The notes below the pieces were generated by a model. The model had not been told where the DNA came from. It worked only from the letters and a program-made list of their open reading frames with translations, and made no database searches. From positions 3,038,001 through 3,102,000 of the forward strand of contig CM073196.1 in assembly GCA_037042915.1 (NCBI GenBank): 64,000 nucleotides of DNA. The letters are read 5' to 3'. This document shows positions 21,659-31,684 of this stretch, in pieces (the stretch's first letter is position 1; every line of letters begins with the position of its first letter). A program made the translations under genes and the position numbers. Source of the DNA: Auricularia sp. M13 (Eukaryota; Basidiomycota; Agaricomycetes; Auriculariales; Auriculariaceae).

Positions 21659-22799
21659 GCCGGCGGTGGAGTATTCGTTCGCCGGCGACAGAATGTTTGT
21701 TCGTCGGCAGCCAAGTTCGTTCATTGGGGGCCGAGCTTCTGTTGGTCAGCAGGAGAGCATTTCTTTCCAGATACTGAACACTATGCTGATAAACATTTTG
21801 ATGGTTTGCTATTGCATTGGGCAGCTGGGCAACAAACAGTTGTATAGGCTGCCCAATACTCTTTGGGTGGTGCGCTGCCAAGCATTCCTTTGCTGGTGGC
21901 CAAGTATTGCCTTAAGTGCCATTCCCTGCTTCATCATTGATGGATTCTTAAGGGCGAGTTTGCATGACTGTGTTGCGGTTCCTGGCGATGTTCTTCGCCC
22001 ACGCCACTCCCACGTTGTTTTATTGACGCTCAGTCTGTGCTTGTCGTCCTCCACTCCCACCACCGCTACGCGCTCAGACCCTTGACCTCGGGTGACATGC
22101 TCCCGCAATACCCTTCGGAGTCGCTTGCTGGACGTCACCCCTCTCTCGTCGCCGCGCCAATGTATCCCAGCAACGTCGGCGTGCTCCCACCGCCGTTCAG
22201 GCCGTCGGCTGTGCATGCCCGCTATAGGCCTTCGGTACCGTCCTCGGTCTTGGTCCTGGGCACCGTGCCCGTTGCACTCTCAGACAATCGGACCCTTCAC
22301 TCGGAGTACTCCCATGGTGGATCCCGACCACTCGCCGCGCCACGGCGTGCGTTCCTCGGCCTCAGCCCTTCGTCGCGCAGCTGCTGCTGCACTCCCCCTT
22401 CTCGGCCCTTCTCAGATACCCGCCTGATACCCCCATAGGCATGGACTCTAGTTTAGTATGGTTCCCTTCACCTTCCATTCGTCACCCCCTTCAGTGGTTT
22501 CACTTTCATTCACTTTGTCGCTGTCCCCTTGCACTGCCGCGGCACCTTGGTGTCCTTTCTATTTGTGTTTTTCCCCTCAGTCGTTGCCCCGATCTTCACC
22601 CCTTCTATTCCGCACCTCGGTCCGCTTTATAGTGTGTTGTGGCTGCACTTCCATTGCTTCCGGACCCGCTATAGTTACCGGCTATCGCCGAGCTGTGTAC
22701 CCTAGGTTGGATCTGGTCAGCTATGTGTACGACCTTCCCCTCCTGAGTACCCTTCCTGGTCGGCTATGCCTCCTGGTCGGTGGTGTATGCAGCACACCG
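21659..22799. other. Gene-free stretch, pyrimidine-rich in part
   Basis: No gene was supported. Positions 22030-22640 are C/T-rich on the plus strand, with many short open frames but no splice pattern or recognisable product. Confidence 0.45.
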
Positions 22800-23330
22800 T
22801 GACAGACTGCTGACAATGGCTTGAAAACATCAGCAGCCATTTCTGAGCTGCCGCTGGCGAAGCTGATTGAATGCCAATGACCATTCCAACAACAAAAATA
22901 AATTAAACACTGATATGCACAGCTAATGCTTAAGGATTGATGCCATTGCCCATTGATGACCAGCTGCTGGCTAGGCTGATGAAGCGCCAGTGACCATCCT
23001 GCCGAAGAACAGAAATTAAGTGCCGGTGTGCACACTCGCCGCTGAAGGAGAAGAATGTTTGCCGACCAGTATCGGTCATTTCTGACCGGCTGCCGGTGAA
23101 GCCAAGGAAGCGCCAGTCCCCAGGCCAGCCAATGAACAGAAATTAAGTGTCAGTGTGCACAGTCGCCACCGAACAAGGAAAATGTTCACCAACCAGTATC
23201 GGCCATTTCCGACCAGCCGCCGGCGAAGCCAAGGAAGCGCCGGTCCCCAGGCTGGCCGGCGAACAATAAATTAAGCGCTGGTGGTCATGATGGCCGACGA
23301 AGCATTGCACAGCCTGACGATCAATTTTCG
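22800..23330. repeat. Degenerate tandem repeat, period about 112-127 bp
   Basis: Four diverged units share a GAAGCGCCAGT...GAACAGAAATTAAG block beginning at about 22869, 22981, 23107 and 23234. Spacing is 112, 126 and 127 bp. The region is non-coding as far as can be seen. It lies next to the internal side of the candidate copia-like LTR. Confidence 0.65.
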
Positions 23331-23568
23331 GATCTTTCCGACCGGTCCCGAGGCCAGGACCAGCTCCGGGAGTTGCCGGAAGCGCTGGTTGGCCGCCGTC
23401 GAGCAGGGGGCGGCCGCCAGTGAGCAGGCTGTAATGGCCGATGAGCAGAGGGCGGCGGCCGACGAGCAGGTGGCGGTGGCCGCTTAAACGACGGCACCGC
23501 CGGTCAACGTTGCCAGCGGCCGACACAGCCTGGCCGCCGGACAAATTTAAGGGGGGTTGTTCTGATAC

Positions 23569-24830
23569 TGGGAAACCCCCCTTCGGATGTATTTTAAGTT
23601 CCGTGGTGACTGCCTGGGGTGCTGATGGCAAAGGTGTAGCCGGCTGAGAAGGTTGTTGGTTGCAAAGACGAGCCTGACAACGTGCTTTGCAAAGGCGAGC
23701 CTGACGATGTGCTTTGAGAAGGATAGCGTCAGGGGAGTCGAGTAGAGGATGAGGTTCTTCTTGGTTTCTTCTGAGATTCTGTCGAGTCCCAAAGGCCATA
23801 CAACTCGAGCGGAGCTCGAGTTACAAAATACGGTTAAGCCTACTGTGCCTTAGGGGTTTGGTTGCAAGGATAGTTGAACGTCCGGGCGTTAGAGAACACT
23901 CGAATGAACAACTAGAGCCTTTGGTGCGTTATTGAGCACACCGGCTACGACCGAGGGGACCACGAGCAACAGAGAACTCAGCGAGTAGATCAGGCAAGGG
24001 AAGAACCCAGAGGCAAAGTCGAGAGAGAGATAGAGTGCGCGAGGGGCATGACTATGTTGATTTCGTAACTGGGGAGCTAGATACAAAGTCGAGGGTCTTT
24101 TATACCTGGGGAGGTGATCTGATGTAATCAGAGTGTATCCTATAAACGAAGGAGAGGGAGCCTCAGATCAATAGAGATCTTCATCATCGGCTGATAGGAT
24201 GAGTAAGGGCAAATGAGTCAGATGGATAAGGTATCGGGGAGCGAGCAGATGACGAGAGACGAATGAGTAAGATGAGGGGAGTGAGCCGGATACGAACACT
24301 ATCAATACAGTGGGACAAGACGAGTTAGGAGGATGTATGCGAGTAAGGAGAGAGGGTAGAGATGAGAGGAAGAGGTCTAGGGGTAGAGGATGATGAGGAG
24401 AACATATCCTGAGCGTATGAACATGAGAGGAGATAAGCCAGATATTTGGGAGCGTGGCTGAGTTGGCCGAGTTGGCCGAGTGACGCCGGGTGGTGCCGGG
24501 TGATGCTGAGAGCACGTGGGGTTCGCGGATCAGGGCACGGGCGTAACAGGTGGTCGACAACAATGGCAATGGCGTGTTGCATCCAATGACCGAGGTTGAC
24601 AAGGGTCCGGTGACGCCGAGAGAAGGTAGCTGAGGTGCCAGCGGTCTGGAGAGGCATGCAGGACGGGTATATCAGTCAGACGGAGCAGGCAAAGCAGCGA
24701 AAGAGATCCAACGGAAGCGGCGTATGGGCGCGATCACCGTGCACCGTAACAACATTGGAGGAGCAGGCGAGGACGATTGGGAGGCAGAATAAAACAGCTG
24801 GTGAGGAGGGATCTGATGAAGACTGCAACA
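23569..24830 (-). mobile_element. Candidate Ty1/copia-like LTR with primer-binding-like site (fossil)
   Basis: On the minus strand the segment begins TGTTGCAG and ends TTTCCCA. It is followed by GTATCAGAACAACC, which resembles the TATCAGA-type primer site of copia elements. A TATAAAAG box lies near 24100 on the same strand, placed as a U3 promoter would be. No copia coding region remains next to it and no partner LTR was seen. The element is broken and its age cannot be estimated here. Confidence 0.35.
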
Positions 24831-25073
24831 CTTATATCTCAATCAACACTTGTCCAATTCACATGATCACAGCACACAATAAAAGCTTAGGTAAGCCACC
24901 AACATACGTGAACACCAGGAGAATTGGGAGTCTGAGGCTCTCATAGTTGTGCCCGAAAAAGCGACAAAAATTGGGTTCAAACGATTTTTTCTGTCCCTGT
25001 ACCATAATGAGACTAGTAATACAACAAGAGATGTAATACTGTATTGCATATGTATTATACTATAATCATGCCT

Positions 25074-26813
25074 TCAAAGTTCTGAAAACTCTAATAACCA
25101 TAGATTCCACCTTGTTCTTGCTGCTGGAGAATCTTCAAAGAAGAATTCCATTTTGTAAATCTATAGCAAAGTCAATCATTAATTAAACAGCTTTGAATAG
25201 ATTACCTGATCAAAATCTTCCTCTTTAGCAGGATCTTGAAAGAGTAGTTCATATGTAGAAAATTCTTTTTTGGATACAGCTTTGCCTGTGGGTTTGGGTC
25301 CCTAAGAATATTGTGTCAATAATCTAAAATTTCTAAAGCTCCAATACTGACTTGAAATGCTTGATAAATATTGTTATGCCAAGCCAAATCAACTGATGCA
25401 TCAAATTTAATACATCTAGATAATTGATTAGCTGATTAACACCAATAGCAGGATAGTACACGTACATAGTTGTAACACCCATAGATTTAGCTACCCTTAT
25501 AAATTTCTTGCGATGATTTCTTGTAGGGTTTTGATTATCTAGCAGCAATTTATTAGCCAGAAGCTTCTGCAAATATATTTAAACCTACCTATGACCACAC
25601 TCTTGCCGGATTTGAGCAATTTGCCAATTTGAGCAAACTCGAGATCATGTGAGATGCGTGCATAGCCTTGTTGCAACATATGTCGATTATAGAACTCTGT
25701 CTTTCCTGCTTGAAAATGAGCTATGCACTTGATGTTGAGACTAACATACCTGACTTTGGACGACCAACAAAAATAACCAAGTGAGGTTCATCAGGCTTCT
25801 CCCAAGGTTTATAGGAATCTGTAGCATGGGCGTGAGCAAATGTGCCGGGCACAGTCGTAATTTCTCACCAGGAACAATAAAGCTATCTGGTGACGGTCGG
25901 AATCCCTTCAATCGGTACTGCGCCCGAGGTGCTTTGAGGAAATATTCCTACACCCAAGGATAACATCAAAATCCCAAAGAAGATGCATTGCGACCTCGGC
26001 AGACCTCGGGCGTCTCGAACGAAATGCCGACATTCAATGCAAACTTGCGGTCGGAATCGCTATGATCCCCAGGTCTCCCAGCGGCGTCGCCAACGAAGAA
26101 CGTCTGCGCAATATCTAAGAAAAACATATGAGATATGCGAAACAGACACCTGATATGCGCACCCAGTTCGGACACGCGCTCGGACTGAAGGTACTCCCAC
26201 ATGCCCGTCATGGGCTTCCTATATGCGTCCTTAGCAGTCGCTGCGAGGACCGTAAACGGCACATCGCCCAGCTTCATACTAGTGTCAGACCAAGAGCAAA
26301 CGAATCGACGCGGTGTCAAAGCGCACCTGGGCGGCAATGAGCTCGACCTTGTGCTTCCATTCCCCGCGTTTCTTGTCATTCGTCAAGCCCGCCTGATTCG
26401 ATAATATGACTATATGAAATCTAGTCCGGTTACTACGAAGGATCACACAGCACGTAAAGGCAGGGTGCATACCCTTGCTGCGCGAGCCGCGACAATTCCG
26501 TTGGGACACCGGGCGCCCACCACTGCCAGTCCTGAGCATTCGCCGCGAAACGGTGGTTCGATTTCGTCTTAATGAGAGTGCCGTCGAGATCGAATATCGC
26601 AGCCTTCGTGGATAACGTAGGGGAAAGATGTGTGCCGTAGAGGACGGAAATGCGCGGTGGAACCTTGGCCCAAACCACCACGGCCTCCGCTGCAGTCGGG
26701 TCAGGCGCATCCGACCTACGCCCAGAGCAGAACGGGAACATACAGCGAGATCTTTTGACGCCCTGAACGTCATCTAAGGTCGGTTCCGCGGCGCGCTTCT
26801 TGGCGAAGGACAT
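25074..26813 (-). CDS. PNKP: Bifunctional polynucleotide phosphatase/kinase (PNKP)
   Basis: PNKP makes DNA ends ligatable by removing 3'-phosphates and adding 5'-phosphates in single- and double-strand break repair in the nucleus. About eleven exons can be joined in phase. The phosphatase half has [15 protein letters not shown] (the DxDGT nucleophile box), [22 protein letters not shown] and [21 protein letters not shown]. The kinase half has a Walker A box ([12 protein letters not shown]), [20 protein letters not shown] and [13 protein letters not shown]. The C-terminus ends [14 protein letters not shown] at a TGA. No FHA domain is present, as in other fungal PNK proteins. Exons 1-5 use GC-rich codons; exons 6-11 (25074-25818) are strikingly AT-rich yet frame-perfect. 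Start ATG 26813 opens a Lys/Arg-rich nuclear-type leader. Confidence 0.9.
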
Positions 26814-26887
26814 GATCGTGGTGCAAGGTCAAGTCCAGTCACGCGTTAGAGCTCCGCACGCTGTTTCTTGCGCTTGCGTCCACGCCG
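26814..26887. promoter_or_regulatory. 74-bp divergent promoter between PNKP and ALKBH1
   Basis: The start codons of the two genes lie head to head 74 bp apart, so both 5' UTRs and core promoters must lie within or overlap this interval and the two first exons. No TATA box is visible. Confidence 0.6.
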
Positions 26888-28437
26888 ATGTCAATTGCAC
26901 TGCTTGACCCGTCCGATGCAGGTTACAAGGCTGCTCTTCGACGTCTGAAGAAGTCTCAAAAGACAGCCTCGTCGCCGAACCCGACCTGGACGCCGTTCAG
27001 GGCAGCCGAGAAGCGGTACATGCAGAAGTACCCGCCACCCGACCTCAGCGGTGTCCTAGACTTGGCCGGCGCGCATGTCGGCGGCGACAACAAATGGAAG
27101 GGAAACCCCTCCGCTTTCGCGACGACGCGCCTCCTACGGACTGCGGACGGCGTGCAAGCGTATACGGTGGACGCGGTGCCTGGTGCGCCACGAAGGCGAT
27201 TCTCTCCATATCCGACGCTCATAAGCCCTTGCGATTCAAGGCCTCGTCCTCCTCCCATGCTATCTAGACCAGACTACTCAACGCGATCTTGTTCGCTGGT
27301 CGCTGTCCGAGCACGCCAGAGCTCCCAACGAGACCAATCTCGATGCTCACTATGTTGTCCCGCCGGAGGGCATCTGGAACGCCAGTCTCCATGCAGACGA
27401 GTCGACGCTGGTCCAGCCGAAAGCAGCGGCGTCTCAGGTCGATGCTCACGAACCCACGGGCCCTCGACAACTTGTGAACAACGAACCTGCCGGCGTCGAT
27501 AACTTCGAAACGCTCAGCGCAGCACCGAAGCCGCCACCAGCGCCATCCCCGAATGCTAAGCCTGCCCATCCTTCATCTCTGCTCCCTCGGTTGCGCTGGG
27601 CCAACATTGGCTATTCCTACCACTGGGGATCCAAGAGCTACGACTTTTCGAAAGAGACTGGTGCATTCCCGGCACTCGTCTCGCGAACTTGTAAAGCGGC
27701 TGTGGCGGCCATCGACTGGAATGAAGTGTGGGGTGACCAGCAACTCGATGGATGGGGCGCGGAGGGACCGGACTGGCCTACATGGGCACAAGGTTATGCG
27801 CCCGACGCGGGCATCGTCAACTTTTACCAGCTCAGTGTTCGTCTTCCCGCCTCACTTCCCTCCGCCTTACTGACCCACTTGCAGGATACACTGATGGGCC
27901 ATGTAGACCGATCCGAGCTCTCTTCGACCTCCCCACTTGTATCGATATCGTGCGTTGCCGTTCTTTTCTATGCAACCGGACGACTCATCCTCTCCAGACT
28001 AGGAAACGCCGCTATCTTGCTCATGGGTTCTTCGACGCGGGACACTGTGCCACTACCCATCCTTCTACGCTCGGGTGATGTCCTTATCATGTCTGGCCCG
28101 CACTGTCGAAGAGCCTACCACGGTACACACCAGCCCTTCGACACAATGCCCACTGCTCACGACGTTGCAGGGGTACCTCGCATTCTTGACAAGACGCTCC
28201 CGCAGCACCTGAAAGCGACAGAGATAGACCCCTCCTGGGATCCCTACGCTTCATATCTAGAGACTACGCGCATCAATATTAACGTTCGCCAAGGTACATA
28301 CCCTTTGAATTCTAATTCTCGAGAATGCTCACAAAGCACCAATAGTGTTCCCGCCAGACTTTGTACCTCCACAATCGGACACACAACAACGCGCGGACGA
28401 TGTTGTATCACAAGTATCAATGCAAAAGGGTGGATAA
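26888..28437 (+). CDS. ALKBH1: ALKBH1-type 2-oxoglutarate/Fe(II) dioxygenase
   Basis: AlkB-family enzymes oxidatively demethylate nucleic acids; ALKBH1 acts on DNA and tRNA in nucleus and mitochondria. The start ATG opens MSIALLDPSDAGYKAALRRL. After intron 1, the frame reads QTTQRDLVRWSLSEHARAPN and HYVVPPEGIWNASL, typical of ALKBH1. Then come PRLRWANIGYSYHWGSKSYD, GIVNFYQ, the iron-binding HxD in MGHVDRSE, LGNAAILLMG, RSGDVLIMSG, the distal His in YHGVPRIL and the 2-oxoglutarate-binding Arg in RININVRQ. Introns near 27955, 28122 and 28296 join in phase. The segment between GIVNFYQ and DTLMGH (about 27830-27883) stays open without a clear donor, so it may be a short insertion or an atypical intron. 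The stop is at 28435-28437. Confidence 0.9.
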
Positions 28438-28683
28438 ATACAAGGAAGGTAGTGCGCTGAGTCGTAAATAAGGCCTAAGAGCGGTGGACGCAGTCTGGCA
28501 CGACCAGGACGAATACAAGGTGCAAACTGTGTAACCATTACGGTGATGTGGAGGGCGCTGTGCATGTGCGAGTAGTGTAACCAAAAACTGAAAGAACTGT
28601 CCGTGTGAGCGAGGGAAAATCTAAACATGCATGATGATGATGGCGAGGGTCCGACCGATATGAGCACGACAGCAAAACGTGTT
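28438..28683. other. Convergent intergenic spacer
   Basis: This holds the 3' ends of ALKBH1 (plus strand) and the adenylate-forming gene (minus strand). Nothing else was recognised. Confidence 0.4.
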
Positions 28684-31412
28684 TCAGTTGACAGCTTGGA
28701 GCAGCACGGGCACGCCGCGCTGGCTGAACTCGTTGACAAAAGCATGGCATGTCTGCGAGTCAGACACTATGCGCACGAGATCGATACCCGCGCGGTCGAC
28801 GAGCGCGCACGCGAGGTCCGTGATCATCTCCTTCGCAACGCTACGCGGCACATCCGCCGTGTGCCCGCGCTTGGCCGCGGGCGCCCAGCAGTTGCACGAC
28901 AGGCATAAGCTGGCAACGTTCAAATGCGCAGACGCCAACACGTCGCCACCCACGACAAAGAACACGCATGTTGCGCGCCGGGCTGCATGACCGCGATCAG
29001 ACTCGCGCGCAGCAACCCACGGCTCGGTCTTCGTTGGATGGATCGCAAGCACCTCCACGCCCGCGTGCAGCTCGCTCCTTGGTATCGCGACCGGGACGAT
29101 GTGCAGCTGTGTCGACAGCGCGCTCTGCTTGCATTGGCAGGTCTGGATCTGCGGCGGCACCGTCGGGGATGCCGTGCTGGTCAAGTCCACGCACACCGAA
29201 GTGCGTAAAGTGAGTGTGTGCGACCCTGCCCGCGATGGCCCTGCGACCTGTGCCGCATTCTCGCTCATAGACCTCTTCGTCGCGTGTCCAGGAACAAGTA
29301 GTCCACCGTGACCGTGCGAGCCGATAGAGACATGCGTCTTAACGTGCGACGCCCGGCGTGCGTGCGTCTTCTCGATGTTCGTCGTAGCCAGCGCAGCGGC
29401 AGAGGCAGCCTCTATCTGGAGTTCTGCCAACCGACGAAGAGCGCGCTTGTCTATCTTGCCGTTCCTAAAACGGGATTAGACCTTAGCACTTGGATGGGAA
29501 GCGAAGATCGACTTACGCTGTGTGCGGAAACTCCGGCAAGGCCATGTAGCGGGATGGGACAGCGTAGTAAGGCTGTACCTTCGCGGTGGCGACCTTGACC
29601 TCGGACGGCGAAGTGGTTGCGGGAGTGAAGAATCCCCAAAGCTCCTTGCCGACGAGCAAGGCGGTCGCCACCTTGACTGACGCGCAAGTTTCCATCGCAG
29701 CTGCAACACCATCAAGTTCGACACGGAAGCCCTACGGAATGCCAGGTTAGTGCCTTGCTCGAGGAACGGTCCATTCAGCCCAGGCCCTCACCTTAACCTT
29801 AACTTGGTCATCGGCGCGCCCAAGGTGTTCAAGCTGACCGTCCGAGCGCCACCGCCCAATGTCCCCCGTGTTGAACATCATACTCCTGGAGACATTTGAT
29901 AAGACATAGGAAGTCCCTGGGCTAGTCAAAGGATGGTACTCACCCATCGTCGGCAAAAGGGTCCAAACGATAGCGTTCAGCCGTCTTGTCTGGGAGATTG
30001 AGGTATCCGCGCGTGATGCCCGCGCCACCTGCCCACATAATCCCCGGTTCGCCGATGGGAAGGGGCTTGAGGTTGTCGTCAAGAATGTAGACATTGTTGT
30101 TCGGCGTCGGCACGCCGATGCTCAAAGGGGCGCCAAGTTTGTGCGGCTGGACTGTGTTGACAATCGTGATCTGTACGGCCAGATGTCTCGTCAGCGCGCG
30201 CTAAAGATCGCTCGGAGACTGATCGAACCTCCGTCGGACCGCAACTGTTGAAGAACTGTCCAATCTTGGACCATGCATCGGCGAGACCTGCAATGGCAGC
30301 AATGAGTGCTGAGTACGGGTCCTTGAAGTGTGTGGCGCGCGTCATGACGCTGGACTCACTCTGAGGGCAGACTTCTCCCGCTGTTGCGGCATACTTGATG
30401 TTGGGAAATTCGGCAGGGTCGTACATGCCTGAACGGGCGCAAATGTTAGCAGGACCCTTGCAAACGGGCTAGACAAGGGCAAAATTAGGCACGCGAAAAC
30501 GTACCTAGCACGGATGGAGTGGCAATCACGACGTCCACGCGCTTGAGCGTGGCCTTCCATTCGGCGGCGGTCTTGCCGCGCAGGACGAGTGTGCAGCCGT
30601 TCGCAAAGGAGCCTAGAATCTCCCATGCGCACATGTCGAAGGCGATGTTGAGGAGCTGCGCGACCCGCAAACCGGGACGCATGCCAATATTCCCAGGAGC
30701 CTGGCAAACCACTGGAGAAGCAGGCGAGAGAGGGGCGCGAATGAGCATAGGGGATGATGGGATGATGGAAGGAGGGTCACTCACGATTGACGACGTTGCG
30801 GTGCATGACATCGACGCCCTTGGGCTTGCCCGTCGTACCTGCAACCGCGACTAAGTGAGCGGGCATGGCCTCGGCGATACAATATAGGTGCGCACCAGAG
30901 GTGTAGATGACATAGACGCCGTCGCGCGCAGACGTGAGATCGGGAGGCTTGGAAGTGTCCGCGCCTTCAGCTTCGTCCTGCGCGATCACATCTTCGAGAC
31001 AAAGATGAGGTCGCGAGCTGACGCGAGGCACGAAGGACGAGGTGGCGAGGGTGAGCACGGCGCTCGAGTCGGTGAGGACGTGATCGAGGGTGGAGTCTGT
31101 GACGATGCCGCCGTCGAGGGGAACGTATGCCGCGCCCGCTTTAAGCGTGGCCAGAATGGCAATGACCATGGGGATAGAGCGCTGGACGAGCAGACACACG
31201 CGGGAGCCAGGGTAGACGCCGTGTGCGCGGAGCCGGTGTGCGAGTCTGTTGGCGGCGGCGTCGAGCTCGGCATAGGTGATGGACTCTGCGAGATGCTCGA
31301 CGGCGACGGCGTCTGGGCGGGCTGCAGCATGGTGCTCGAAAGCATGGTGGATGGCGGCGAACGGGAGCTCGGTCTTGGGGCCGAAGCCGAACTGGGCAAA
31401 GAGCGGGTCCAT
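28684..31412 (-). CDS. Adenylate-forming enzyme (NRPS-like A domain) with unassigned C-terminus
   Basis: The adenylation domain is complete across several exons. The start is MDPLFAQFGFGPKTELPFAA. A2-like LKAGAAYVPLD, A3 [12 protein letters not shown] (split by an intron), [10 protein letters not shown] (A5), FNTGDIGRW (A7), [11 protein letters not shown] (A8) and [14 protein letters not shown] (A10) follow in order. Such domains activate a carboxylic or amino acid as an acyl-AMP. Its tandem neighbour carries a membrane reductase after A10; this copy instead has about 240 residues without predicted membrane helices. These end SDSQTCHAFVNEFSQRGVPV, a layout faintly like the neighbour's C-terminus ([20 protein letters not shown]). 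No carrier-protein serine motif or condensation domain was seen, so it is not a classical peptide synthetase. The substrate is unknown. Confidence 0.8.
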
Positions 31413-31684
31413 CGCTGGCGCTGGGGTGAGTGCGTCGTTGGCGGGTGAGCAGGGACAGAGAGCGGGAAGGAAGGAGCGTGGCCTGGTTCTAAAGAGCGGA
31501 CGGACAAGAGCGGGAGATCGACTAGGCGGCTAGGACCGACTTTGGCCTTGCTTCTTGCCCCTGATCCACTCCGAGTCTCCGCCATACCAGCTATTATTTC
31601 ATTCACATTATCGCCTAGTTTACACGCGCTCCCATTCCATTCCGAAAGTCCTTGCCGCCTGCTCGTAGCTTTTTCCCCTTGGCT

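Noticed and set aside
25074-25818. AT-rich kinase half of PNKP as a RIP-like mutated or dead copy
   Set aside because: All exons are open, splice sites are intact and Walker A and other motifs are conserved, so hypermutation decay does not fit.
26888-28437. TET/JBP-type dioxygenase, looked for because such genes have been linked to KDZ elements
   Set aside because: The only 2-oxoglutarate dioxygenase here has the ALKBH1 signature (WANIGYSYHW, GHVDRSE, YHGVPRIL) and lies about 19 kb from the KDZ gene among host genes.
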